In this document: one piece after another, positions 41,250 to 48,933 of the stretch | Layout: every line of letters begins with the position of its first letter | Numbering within the stretch: position 1 is the first letter of the stretch | DNA from: Filobacillus milosensis | GTDB taxonomy: Bacteria > Bacillota > Bacilli > Bacillales > Alkalibacillaceae | Direction of reading: 5' to 3' | Length of the DNA: 64,000 nt | NCBI RefSeq assembly: GCF_004402015.1 | Contig: NZ_SOPW01000005.1 | Coordinates: 62,001-126,000 of the forward strand | The notes under the pieces: model-generated | The model's input: the letters and a program-made list of their open reading frames with translations, nothing else | Databases searched by the model: none | Told to the model about the DNA's origin: nothing | Position numbers and translations under genes: made by a program

Positions 41250-41289
41250 GGCAAAAAGATACTCCTATCCTACAGGTAGATGAAAGCAT
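41224..41289 (-). CDS. leader peptide of the ABC-F gene (21 codons)
   Basis: ATG at 41289, AAGGG about 10 nt upstream, stop TAG at 41224. The peptide begins MLSSTCRIGVSF and ends PPILLFKG. Its codons cover segments 1 and 2 of the attenuator and its stop lies in segment 3, so ribosome stalling within it would free segment 1 or 2 and decide between terminator and antiterminator. Existence is inferred from position. Confidence 0.55.
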   Translation of the reverse strand: MLSSTCRIGVSFCPPILLFKG

Positions 41290-41501
41290 GACAACTAAGC
41301 CCTTATAAAAGGGTCTAATTTACTGGCTTCATCTGTTTAGTAGAATAAGAGTATTAAATCATTGACCTACAGTTCACTTCTTTCTTTTGAATTTAAGTCA
41401 AAAAATAAAAATTAGGGTTTTCGAGTTGAGTTAAGTGTACAATAAATCTTTTTTTGTTCAAAACGGTTTGCAGATGGAAATGTTATCAGTCTCGGGTCGG
41501 A

Positions 41502-41996
41502 TTAACTATAACCACCTTCAGCTTTTGGCAGTTGTTTATATTCATCTTTGGATCTAACCAGTTGCCAGATCTCTTGTCGTAAATCATACAGTTTTCTAGC
41601 ATCATCTGTTAACTCGCAGTAACTTTCAGTCCACTCATGTGTAATGGTTTCTCCTTTTATAGTGATTTTCCAAGAATCATCTGTGTGTGGTTCCTGGCCG
41701 CAATTAGTGTCAGGGATTAAATCCTTTTCTTCCATAATGTTGATTTCTCTCATTTTTTTATAAATATCTTGCATCTCTTCATCAGTCAACGTTAAGTCAG
41801 CAGTAGCCGTCCCATTAGCAATCAAATCCTTAGTGATGGTGTCAGTGTAAGTATTGACTTGGTTTTTACTACTAACTCCGAATTTGACCGAAAAATTGAA
41901 GTCCTCAGGCATTGCTTCTGGCATTGAGTTTCCAGATGCAGTCCCACAAGCCGTTAAGACGACAGTAATAAGAATGATCATCCATAACTTTTTCAT
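41502..41996 (-). CDS. lipoprotein, hypothetical
   Basis: 164 residues. Signal peptide with lipobox VVLTACG, Cys17. The mature part is beta-rich (NFSVKFGVSSKNQVNTYTDT; TATADLTLTDEEMQDIYKKM; SWKITIKGETITHEWTESY) with two further Cys (Cys99 and Cys126 region, NCGQEPHTDD and SYCELTDD) that could form a disulfide. RBS GGGGGGA. Not recognised beyond short Bacillus lipoproteins. Confidence 0.72.
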   Translation of the reverse strand: MKKLWMIILITVVLTACGTASGNSMPEAMPEDFNFSVKFGVSSKNQVNTYTDTITKDLIANGTATADLTLTDEEMQDIYKKMREINIMEEKDLIPDTNCGQEPHTDDSWKITIKGETITHEWTESYCELTDDARKLYDLRQEIWQLVRSKDEYKQLPKAEGGYS

Positions 41997-42119
41997 TGCT
42001 ATTCCCCCCAGTCAAATATATAGACGTTTAAAATTGTAAGAAGTTTCTATTAATGAAAGGAAAACGGTAATGAATATAGAAATGGGTTAGGAGGTTGTAT
42101 TTTAGAGAAGAGAATATAG

Positions 42120-42260
42120 TTTTCTATGAGAATAGACATTGGTTCTATGAGGAGATTTAGCAAATCTATGGGAAAAAGAGTGCTTTCTATGAGAAAAAAT
42201 AATAGTCCTATAAGAAAATAGAGCCACTCTACGAGATGATATAAGAAAAAACGCTATGAG
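42120..42260. repeat. phased intergenic array D2 (6-7 units, 21-nt period)
   Basis: CTATGAG-type cores start at 42124, 42145, 42166, 42187, 42208 and 42229, exactly 21 nt apart, plus a shifted one at 42254. The fuller core ttctatgagaa is the reverse complement of the core of array D, so D and D2 are the same family in inverted orientation 3.3 kb apart. Lies between divergent genes. Confidence 0.85.
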
Positions 42261-42262
42261 GA

Positions 42263-42805
42263 ATGATTGAATTGTTATATAAAAAGGGAAAGTTATTGGT
42301 AAGAAAAACTGAAAATAAAGATCAGCAATGGTTGGCTAAATGGCTATCCGACCCAGATGTTTTACAATATTATGAGGGGCGTGACAATCCATTTGATTTG
42401 GAGAAGGTCAAAGAAGAGTTCTACGATTCTGAAGGTATCGCAAAGGGTTGTATCGTTGAATACGAAGGTCAGCCTATAGGGTATATCCAATTCTATGAAG
42501 TCGAAGGAAAGTATCTTGAAAAGTATGGTTATGACCAGTCGGAGAAGACGTTTGGAATCGATCAATTTATCGGCGAAGTTGATTATCAAGGTCAGGGGAT
42601 TGGTACCTGGCTTGTTTCGTCTATGACCGAGTTTTTGATTCAGGAAAAAGAAGCGAATCGAGTCGTAATGGATCCGCAAACTTGGAATGAGCGTGCACTT
42701 AAATGCTATGAAAAATGTGGTTATGAAAAAGTAAAGCTATTACCGAAGCACGAGTGGCATGAAGGTGAATACAGGGACTGTTGGTTAATTGAGTTTAAAC
42801 GATGA
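42263..42805 (+). CDS. aminoglycoside 6'-N-acetyltransferase-like GNAT
   Basis: 180 residues. Pattern follows the AAC(6')-Ie/Ib group: WLSDPDVLQYYEGRDNPFDL, IGYIQFYEV, FGIDQFIGEVDYQGQGIGTW (motif A), VVMDPQTWNERALKCYEKCG (motif B) and LPKHEWHEGEYRDCWLIEF. The DQFIGE and DPQTWNERA elements are characteristic. Such enzymes acetylate the 6'-amine of aminoglycosides; activity here is untested. ATG 42263 directly abuts GAGGA, so the in-frame TTG at 42272 with 9-nt spacing may be the true start. Confidence 0.85.
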   Translation: MIELLYKKGKLLVRKTENKDQQWLAKWLSDPDVLQYYEGRDNPFDLEKVKEEFYDSEGIAKGCIVEYEGQPIGYIQFYEVEGKYLEKYGYDQSEKTFGIDQFIGEVDYQGQGIGTWLVSSMTEFLIQEKEANRVVMDPQTWNERALKCYEKCGYEKVKLLPKHEWHEGEYRDCWLIEFKR

Positions 42806-42861
42806 ATGTTTTTGAGAACTAAGCAATAGGTATACATATATACCTAAAGGTGGGGATTCTA

Positions 42862-42930
42862 TTGAAATTTGCAGTAGCATTTTTAATAGCCGTAGTCATA
42901 ATTATAGTTGTTTTTGAAAATAGAAAATAA
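42862..42930 (+). CDS. 22-residue single-helix membrane microprotein
   Basis: TTG 42862 follows AAAGGTGGGGA at good spacing; TAA at 42928. The product is one hydrophobic helix (FAVAFLIAVVIIIVVF) with a basic end ENRK. The strong RBS and clean boundaries support it. The next gene starts 13 nt later. Confidence 0.5.
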   Translation: MKFAVAFLIAVVIIIVVFENRK

Positions 42931-42943
42931 GAAGAGGTAGAAG

Positions 42944-43501
42944 ATGGACATATCAAATCTAGTTATTGAAACAGAACGCTTAATATTACGCCCTTATATA
43001 GAAGAGGATTATGAAAAGTGGTATGAAAGTTATGATCAGCGAAAACCATCACAATATAAGTATGATGAAGGCCGACCTAAAGATCTATCAGGAAGTACCC
43101 GGTCATGGTTTGTAAAATGGATAAAAGGTTTTGAAGAATCGGCTAAACAAGATAAGATGTACATTCTTGCGATATTTAGAAAAAATGATGGTGCCAATCT
43201 AGGAAAAGTAGAGTTAGTTACCATTTTGAGAATGGATTATCAATGGGCGATGATGGGTTATTCGCTTCATAATCAATTTTGGGGTCAAGGTTACGGGACT
43301 GAGAGCGTTATAGCAGGAAGAGATGCATTCTTCAAGCATCTGGATTTCCACCGTATTGAATTACACATTAATCCAGATAATCAACCGTCTTTGAAACTCG
43401 CTGAACGGGCAGGCTTTCAATTTGAATGCAAACGTATAGACTTTTCATTAGAAAATGACGAGTGGGTGGATTATCTGATTTTTTATAAGAATAGGGATTA
43501 A
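42944..43501 (+). CDS. RimJ/RimL-like GNAT acetyltransferase
   Basis: 185 residues. LVIETERLILRPYIEEDYEK is the typical RimJ/RimL opening; motif A is YSLHNQFWGQGYGTESVIAG, motif B HINPDNQPSLKLAERAGF. Substrate may be a ribosomal protein N-terminus or a small molecule. RBS AAGAAGAGG. Confidence 0.83.
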   Translation: MDISNLVIETERLILRPYIEEDYEKWYESYDQRKPSQYKYDEGRPKDLSGSTRSWFVKWIKGFEESAKQDKMYILAIFRKNDGANLGKVELVTILRMDYQWAMMGYSLHNQFWGQGYGTESVIAGRDAFFKHLDFHRIELHINPDNQPSLKLAERAGFQFECKRIDFSLENDEWVDYLIFYKNRD

Positions 43502-43556
43502 ATTGTGGCAATATGGTAAAACATTAATTAGTATATAGTTAAAAGGTTGTGGTGGC

Positions 43557-43961
43557 ATGGACAATAAATTGCTAGACGTTGCTATAAAATATTTAAAAGA
43601 TAAAATCAACCCGGAGTATATAATATTATTTGGCTCCCAAAAAGAAGGGCTTACACACCCTAAAAGCGATATAGACTTGGCTTATTATTCAATTATGAAG
43701 ATAACACCTTATGAGTTATTTTTGATTGCCCAAGAATTAGCTGATTTAATTGGCTATGATGTTGATCTTATAGATCTTTCTGAAGCCACTACGGTAATGA
43801 AAGCTCAAATATTTTACACAGGAGAAGTTATTTTCTGTAATAATGAAAAGGTTCGACAAGAACACCATATGTACTCGTATCGTATGTATGCAAAATTAAA
43901 CGAAGAACGTGAAGTGATTTTAGACCGCATTAAAGAAAGTGGGTCTGTATATGGAGAATGA
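43557..43961 (+). CDS. mntA: MntA-type nucleotidyltransferase antitoxin
   Basis: 134 residues, minimal nucleotidyltransferase. The active site is GS-x10-DxD: Gly26-Ser27, Asp38 and Asp40 in LFGSQKEGLTHPKSDIDLAY. The next gene, overlapping by 11 nt, encodes a HEPN protein with the HepT motif, so this is the antitoxin of a type VII HEPN-MNT module. MntA neutralises HepT by adding AMP to the tyrosine of its RxxxxHxY motif. Cytosolic. Confidence 0.88.
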   Translation: MDNKLLDVAIKYLKDKINPEYIILFGSQKEGLTHPKSDIDLAYYSIMKITPYELFLIAQELADLIGYDVDLIDLSEATTVMKAQIFYTGEVIFCNNEKVRQEHHMYSYRMYAKLNEEREVILDRIKESGSVYGE

Positions 43962-44364
43962 TGTAATTTTAAATAAAATTAGTATTATTGAACGCTGTAT
44001 AAATAGAATTAACGATGTATATGATAACAATCCTGCTAATTTATCTGATTACACAAAACAAGATTCAATAATATTAAATATTCAAAGAGCCTGTGAAGCA
44101 GCAATTGTTTTAGCAATGCATATCTCAGCAGAAAACAAATTTGGGTTACCACAACAAAGTAGAGATGCCTTTTCTTATTTAAATGAACAAGGAATAATAG
44201 ATGATACTGTAACACGTAGCCTAAAAGCTATGGTAGGATTTCGAAATATTGCAGTACATGATTATCAAAAACTAAATCTAGAAATATTAAAACAAATTAT
44301 TGAAAAACATTTAGACGATTTCATTAAGTATAAAAAACAAATACTACAAAATAAAAATGACTAA
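43951..44364 (+). CDS. hepT: HepT-type HEPN RNase toxin
   Basis: 137 residues from ATG 43951, which overlaps the mntA end; a start at 43939 is possible. HEPN fold: IERCINRINDVYDN, ILNIQRACEAAIVLAMHISA, then the catalytic RX4HXY motif in FRNIAVHDYQKL (Arg98, His103, Tyr105). Tyr105 is the residue modified by MntA in studied systems. HepT cuts tRNA or mRNA when free. The pair ends at a strong terminator and appears intact. Confidence 0.9.
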   Translation: MENDVILNKISIIERCINRINDVYDNNPANLSDYTKQDSIILNIQRACEAAIVLAMHISAENKFGLPQQSRDAFSYLNEQGIIDDTVTRSLKAMVGFRNIAVHDYQKLNLEILKQIIEKHLDDFIKYKKQILQNKND

Positions 44365-44393
44365 AGACGTTTATTGATCTTTAGTCATTTTTC
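44354..44393 (+). terminator. Rho-independent terminator of mntA-hepT, probably bidirectional
   Basis: AATGACTAAAGA and TCTTTAGTCATT form a 12-bp stem with A-rich 5' and T-rich 3' flanks between convergent genes. Confidence 0.9.
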
Positions 44394-44396
44394 AAC

Positions 44397-45941
44397 TTAG
44401 AATGGCAGGTTGTTTAACATGCCTTGTTTAAGTTCATCGATGTTTGGGAGTGTTTCTTTCACATTACTTTGAATATTCAATTGCTCCAGTAAAGGTGAGA
44501 GGTGCCGATAGGCTTCTTGTTGCAATACGACATTATTCGGAATAGCGTTTATATTTTCAACGAGTTTTAAAAATGTATATTGTATTTGCTCAGTGAATGG
44601 TCCCGGTTCTAGCATATCGTGGAAAATGACCATGCCGTTACTCGAATCCGCTGCAACAAACATTCTTGGATAAAAAGGTCTTTCTTCTGGTTTGTTCTGG
44701 ACCGGTTCATTGAGCTGAAAACTATCAAATTCCAAAGAAATATTTGCTTTTTGAAATTGTTTTTGAACACCTTTGATATCTAAGTCTTTGACAACTAACG
44801 GAACCTCGTAATTTAATAGTTCTCCCCAATCAATCTTCAATACTGCATCGTTATACTCTTCACTGTTATTAAGTGTTCTTGCAAAAAATTCCCCGTTTGT
44901 GGAATCGGGTAATTCAAAAGGCATCGTATTGATTCGTTTTATGACTTTAATTACTTCTTCTAAAGCGATCGATAAAATATAAGAGCTTTCTTTGCTTAGA
45001 GTCCATGGGTAATAGCCGGGCACATAAGTTCTAAATAGTGGCCACTGCTTCTTACCTCTATAAGACAAACCTAAGCTTTTAATAATTTCATAGTCTTCAG
45101 GTTCAAGTTCTTCTCGGTCAGATAATGAAAGTTGAATCGCACTTTGACTTCTGGCAAATTCATCTATCGAATCTATTTGATCGTTTAATAGTGTGTATAA
45201 ATTTTTTAATCCAACTTGACCAATGTAAGCAACTAATCCAAATTCTTCTCCATTTCGTCCTAAAATCGAACAAAAAGCATAATCATCAAGCTCGGGAATG
45301 TATACAGCTATGATTTGATCGTCATATAATCTTTTCCAAGGTTTGAGTTTATTAAAGTCATCTGCTAATTTAAATAATCTTAACCACTCTTCATTTGGAA
45401 TTTCCTGGCCAGAGTTAGAAGCTGGTCGCTTGAGTGGTTCTAGCGCTTCATCCACTTCTCGGGCAATGGCTTTATGGTCAAATTCGGTTTCTTCAGCTTG
45501 ATCTTTCAGCCACCAAATTTTGTGTACCTCACCAGGACCATCCCTGCGTGCTTTGATACATTGTGGATACAAGGCATCAGGATCAGGGTTTAGAACGGAT
45601 TCAAGCCTTATTTCCAGTTCCCAGTCTTCACCAAAATCATAGGAATAGTTAGACTTGTCTTTAACTTCAATAAAATGGTCTTCTAAAATCTCTTCAGCAG
45701 GTGAAAGGGTCTTTTTAAATGGAAGTTGAAACTCTTCAAGTGTGTTTTCAATATAGTAGAAATTAGACCCATAAACAGGTTCTTCTCTAAATTCAAACGA
45801 ATGAAGGTGTTCATTCTCCCAATCGAATGCCAACTGTATGATGTCATGTAGTTCAGCAAAAGTAGATTGACTATCTACTAAAATCCTTCTCCAAACAGGT
45901 GGCTTACTATCTTTAATCGTCATTTTAAATTGATAGATCAT
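44397..45941 (-). CDS. plasmid pRiA4b ORF-3-like protein with DUF6930-type C-terminus
   Basis: 514 residues from ATG 45941 (AAAGGATGG 5 nt upstream; the ATG at 45962 has none). Residues 1-165 are the pRiA4b ORF-3 domain: FKMTIKDSKPPVWRRILVDS, FAELHDIIQLAFDWENEHLH, YSYDFGEDWELEIRLESVL, YPQCIKARRDGPGE. A central region (about 195-330) and a C-terminal domain (about 400-514; VAADSSNGMVIFHDMLEPGP, NAIPNNVVLQQEAYRHLSPL) match the DUF7309/DUF6930 arrangement of larger Bacillus members. Role unknown; smaller homologues occur on plasmids and mobile elements. Confidence 0.82.
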   Translation of the reverse strand: MIYQFKMTIKDSKPPVWRRILVDSQSTFAELHDIIQLAFDWENEHLHSFEFREEPVYGSNFYYIENTLEEFQLPFKKTLSPAEEILEDHFIEVKDKSNYSYDFGEDWELEIRLESVLNPDPDALYPQCIKARRDGPGEVHKIWWLKDQAEETEFDHKAIAREVDEALEPLKRPASNSGQEIPNEEWLRLFKLADDFNKLKPWKRLYDDQIIAVYIPELDDYAFCSILGRNGEEFGLVAYIGQVGLKNLYTLLNDQIDSIDEFARSQSAIQLSLSDREELEPEDYEIIKSLGLSYRGKKQWPLFRTYVPGYYPWTLSKESSYILSIALEEVIKVIKRINTMPFELPDSTNGEFFARTLNNSEEYNDAVLKIDWGELLNYEVPLVVKDLDIKGVQKQFQKANISLEFDSFQLNEPVQNKPEERPFYPRMFVAADSSNGMVIFHDMLEPGPFTEQIQYTFLKLVENINAIPNNVVLQQEAYRHLSPLLEQLNIQSNVKETLPNIDELKQGMLNNLPF

Positions 45942-46002
45942 TGAACCATCCTTTGTAATCATTTCTTTATTTAATAGTTTATATTATCAATAATAGTATG
46001 TA

Positions 46003-46040
46003 CAAAAAAAACAAGGGTGCAATTTGGCAAGCCCTTGTTT
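46003..46040 (-). terminator. Rho-independent terminator of the YcxB-like operon
   Basis: AACAAGGG and CCCTTGTT pair; on the minus strand followed by eight T. Confidence 0.88.
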
Positions 46041-46041
46041 C

Positions 46042-46326
46042 TTAACTTGTCATCTGTTCTTGGAAAATTTCATCAAGCTGAGCGTCGATGTTACGGATCA
46101 GCCTTAGCTCTTCTTGTTTATCCATATCTCTATAGTGGTGCGCGTCTCCAGGTTGCTTATCACGTTCGTCTGCCAAATGTACAACTTCTTGTAATGGACT
46201 TCTCACGAATGAGCCTTGTGGTAATGCTGATTCTGTATGGAATAAGACAGCATGCGCAATTTCTTTTGCTGCTTGTTTATCTTCATCATGATTGGGCAGT
46301 GAGTTGTGTTCGTTCTTCAACTTCAT
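46042..46326 (-). CDS. hypothetical soluble protein
   Basis: 94 residues, His/Glu/Asp-rich: EDKQAAKEIAHAVLFHTESA, GSFVRSPLQEVVHLADERDK, HHYRDMDKQEELRLIRNIDA. It begins inside the 3' end of the YcxB-like gene (41-nt overlap) and ends one nt before a strong terminator, which favours a real gene. No clear RBS, so the start is uncertain. Not recognised. Confidence 0.5.
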   Translation of the reverse strand: MKLKNEHNSLPNHDEDKQAAKEIAHAVLFHTESALPQGSFVRSPLQEVVHLADERDKQPGDAHHYRDMDKQEELRLIRNIDAQLDEIFQEQMTS

Positions 46327-46807
46327 GTTTAAATTGTTTTATCTCTTCATCAGTTTCGAAAAAGTGTTTTGGAATAATCAATGCTTTATTTTTAGATACA
46401 TAGAGTTGAAATAGTTGAGGGTGTTCTTTAAATTTAATGAAATGTTTCCACTCAAACAATGTCTTCGAGTTTCTAATTTTTTGTTCAATTCCTTTTGGTC
46501 CTATACTTAAAGTCATTTCTTCTTGAATGAGTTGATCACTTTTATATTCTCGTTTAGCAACAAACCTATTAGTGATAAGAAGCATAAACGTGGATATCCC
46601 ACCAATGACAGATCCTAATATTAGGGCAATGATCACCACGATAGGAAGAGATCCTGTCACTGTACCCGTTGCCAGTAATACAATTGCAAATGTGATCATT
46701 ACAAACAAAAAGTAACCAAGCACGAGTTTCTTTTTATGGTGTTTATTATGTATTTGATAATCTTCTAGAGAAATTGTTCCTGTTATGTTTAAACGTCTTT
46801 TGCTCAA
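46286..46807 (-). CDS. YcxB-like membrane protein
   Basis: 173 residues if TTG 46807 is used (AGGGAG 8 nt upstream; GTG 46816 overlaps the RBS). Order: a short beta part (NITGTISLEDYQIHNKHHKK), two helices (about 28-48 and 55-78), then a PH-like domain: EEMTLSIGPKGIEQKIRNSK, TLFEWKHFIKFKEHPQLFQL, YVSKNKALIIPKHFFETDEE. The W-HF...IPK-F pattern is that of YcxB-family proteins. Function unknown. Confidence 0.75.
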   Translation of the reverse strand: MSKRRLNITGTISLEDYQIHNKHHKKKLVLGYFLFVMITFAIVLLATGTVTGSLPIVVIIALILGSVIGGISTFMLLITNRFVAKREYKSDQLIQEEMTLSIGPKGIEQKIRNSKTLFEWKHFIKFKEHPQLFQLYVSKNKALIIPKHFFETDEEIKQFKHEVEERTQLTAQS

Positions 46808-46855
46808 TATGTTCACTCCCTGAATAAAATTCTAGCAGATTTTAATAGAATTCAA

Positions 46856-46888
46856 AAGAAAAACTCGCCAATAAGATGGCGAGTTTGT
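46856..46888 (-). terminator. Rho-independent terminator of the TAXI-TRAP operon
   Basis: AAACTCGCCA and TGGCGAGTTT form a 10-bp stem over 6 nt; minus strand then has TTTTTC. Confidence 0.9.
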
Positions 46889-46891
46889 ATA

Positions 46892-48865
46892 TTAAGCTTG
46901 TGCGGCTGCTACCCCGTCATGATCCTGGTCTTTGTGTTTTCTGCGTGATCTTTGAAGCAGCCAAACACCAACGATTAAAACAAGACCAACGATGTTTGTG
47001 ATCGTTTCTGGAATAATCATCATCATACCGCCTGCGAAAAGAATAAACCTTTCCCAAACTTTTGAAGCGGCTGAGAAATGCCCAATTAACGAACTGCTTA
47101 TCGCAATCATTCCAATTAAGGCCGTTGCTATAGCCATGCCTAAAGCAAGTGGTTCAACATCAACCCAAAGTAAGATAGGTTGAGTCACGAATATATATGG
47201 AATGATAAAGGCAGCGATGGCGAGCTTAACGGCAGTCGTTCCGGACCTAAACGGATTGGCATTGGCTATACCTGCGCCTGCATAGGCTGCTAAACATACA
47301 GGTGGTGTAATATCTGCAACAATACCAAAGTAGAAAACAAACATGTGAACTGCGATTGGCTCAAGTCCAAAGTTGTTGATTAATGCTGGAGCTGCAACTG
47401 TTGCTGTTACAACATAGTTCGCTGTTGTTGGAAGCCCCATACCTAAAACGATACATGCTAACATCGTGAAGATTAATGCTAGTGGTAAGATACCGTTAGA
47501 TAACGCAATAATCGCATCCGCAAACTTGTTACCCAGCCCAGTCATACTAACGACACCAGCGATAATACCTGCAGTTGCTACCGCAGCAATTACCGGTAGG
47601 GCAACCCGCGCCCCTTCTTCAAGGACTTTAATCGTTTGTTTAATTGACATACGTGTTTCTTTGCGAATTAAACTAACTAAAAATGCTGAGAAAATACCCA
47701 TTAATGCTGCACGTTGTGGTGTAAACCCAACAACGATTGTCCCAACAATAATCACAAGAGGTAATAATAAGTACCCTTGCTTTTTCATTAGTTTTCTAAA
47801 GCTTGGCACTTGATCTTTAGGTAGACCTAAAATGCCCAGTTTCTTTGCTTCAAAGTGTGTACCAATTAAAATTCCAGTAAAATACAGAATGGCTGGGATT
47901 AATGCTGCTAACATAATGGTAGAAAAACTAACGCCAATATACTCCATCATGATAAAAGCGGCTGCACCCATTAGTGGTGGCATAATTTGACCACCAGTTG
48001 AGGCAGATGCTTCGGTCGCAGCTGCGAATTCCGGTTTGAAACCTGCTCGTTTCATCATTGGAATCGTGAAAGAACCTGAAGCCACCGTGTTACCAACTGA
48101 ACTTCCAGATACCATACCTTGTAATGCACTGGCAGAAACTGCTGCTTTAGCTGTTCCACCTGTATATCTTCCAGTTAGCGCAAAAGCTAAATCATTGAAA
48201 AACTTACCGATATTCGTATGAATCAGCATGACCCCAAAGAATAAGAAGAGGAAGATAAATTTGGCAGAAATTTTAATGGGTGTACCGAACACACCGCTGT
48301 CTTCAAACCAAAGCTGATTCATAATACGGTCCAAGTCAAAACCTGGGTGAGATAACACTTGAGTTGGGATAACATTACCATAAAGTGTGTAAAGAATTGC
48401 AGCACCGGCCACAATTACGATTGGTAAACCAACTGCTCGTCTAGTCGCTTCAAGTAGCAACAAGACTCCAAGTACAGAAACTAAAAAGTCGAATTCCGTA
48501 TAACCTTGAATCCTGGCATCTCTTAAAGCGTCATAGAAAAATATTTTGTGATAAGCCACATATATAGATACAAACGCTAGAATTACATCATACCAAGGGA
48601 TTCCTTTTTGTATTTTGTGTAATCCTTTTTTTGCGGGAAATAATAGAAAAATAAGTCCCAGTGCAGTACCTAAGTGAATGGCGCCTTGTTTTTGAGTCTG
48701 AATAACACCAAAATATCCAGTATATAAGTGGAAAATGGTTAAAGAGATGCCTAGAAAAGCGACAATCCAGGCCCATTTTCCAATATTCGTACGTTGGTTA
48801 CTTTCACGGTCATATTTTTCCCTGATTTCATCCGCGTCTACTTGATTGTGTTGTTCTTGCTGCAT
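46892..48865 (-). CDS. TAXI-TRAP transporter, fused 4TM/12TM permease
   Basis: 657 residues from ATG 48865 (AGGCGGG 6 nt upstream). The N-terminal 4-helix (DctQ-like) part spans about 30-160 and the 12-helix DctM-like part the rest, with ALQGMVSGSSVGNTVASGSF, IPMMKRAGFKPEFAAATEAS, STGGQIMPPLMGAAAFIMME and GLPTTANYVVTA. This fusion is typical of TRAP systems that use a TAXI binding protein, encoded just upstream. They import organic acids such as 2-oxoglutarate or glutamate using ion gradients; substrate is not predictable. Partner of an unusual permuted binding protein. Confidence 0.9.
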   Translation of the reverse strand: MQQEQHNQVDADEIREKYDRESNQRTNIGKWAWIVAFLGISLTIFHLYTGYFGVIQTQKQGAIHLGTALGLIFLLFPAKKGLHKIQKGIPWYDVILAFVSIYVAYHKIFFYDALRDARIQGYTEFDFLVSVLGVLLLLEATRRAVGLPIVIVAGAAILYTLYGNVIPTQVLSHPGFDLDRIMNQLWFEDSGVFGTPIKISAKFIFLFLFFGVMLIHTNIGKFFNDLAFALTGRYTGGTAKAAVSASALQGMVSGSSVGNTVASGSFTIPMMKRAGFKPEFAAATEASASTGGQIMPPLMGAAAFIMMEYIGVSFSTIMLAALIPAILYFTGILIGTHFEAKKLGILGLPKDQVPSFRKLMKKQGYLLLPLVIIVGTIVVGFTPQRAALMGIFSAFLVSLIRKETRMSIKQTIKVLEEGARVALPVIAAVATAGIIAGVVSMTGLGNKFADAIIALSNGILPLALIFTMLACIVLGMGLPTTANYVVTATVAAPALINNFGLEPIAVHMFVFYFGIVADITPPVCLAAYAGAGIANANPFRSGTTAVKLAIAAFIIPYIFVTQPILLWVDVEPLALGMAIATALIGMIAISSSLIGHFSAASKVWERFILFAGGMMMIIPETITNIVGLVLIVGVWLLQRSRRKHKDQDHDGVAAAQA

Positions 48866-48891
48866 AGACATCCCGCCTTTCGAGAAAATTA

Positions 48892-48923
48892 GAAGAGATA
48901 ACGTCAAACGGCGTTATCTCTTC
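48892..48923 (-). other. strong hairpin between binding-protein and permease genes
   Basis: GAAGAGATAACG and CGTTATCTCTTC are 12-nt arms. On the minus strand only TAATTTTC follows, so it is a partial terminator or mRNA stabiliser, giving more binding protein than permease. Confidence 0.75.
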
Positions 48924-48933
48924 GTCAGTGTTA

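Larger units (their letters stand above)
41190..41289 (-). promoter_or_regulatory. ribosome-mediated attenuator of the ABC-F gene
   Basis: In minus-strand order: GGATAGGAG (41270-41262), CTCCTATCC (41249-41241), GGATAGGAG (41229-41221) followed by six T, CCTATCC (41211-41205), then GATAGGAG (41197-41190), which contains the ribosome binding site. Segments 2+3 make a terminator; 1+2 an antiterminator; 3+4 or 4+5 set access to the start. A 21-codon leader frame overlaps segments 1-3. This is the classical layout of translation-dependent attenuation for antibiotic-resistance ABC-F genes. Confidence 0.85.

Noticed and set aside
46017-46403. Plus-strand 128-residue frame opposite the YcxB-like operon
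   Set aside because: No RBS, antisense to two likely genes and starting inside their terminator.
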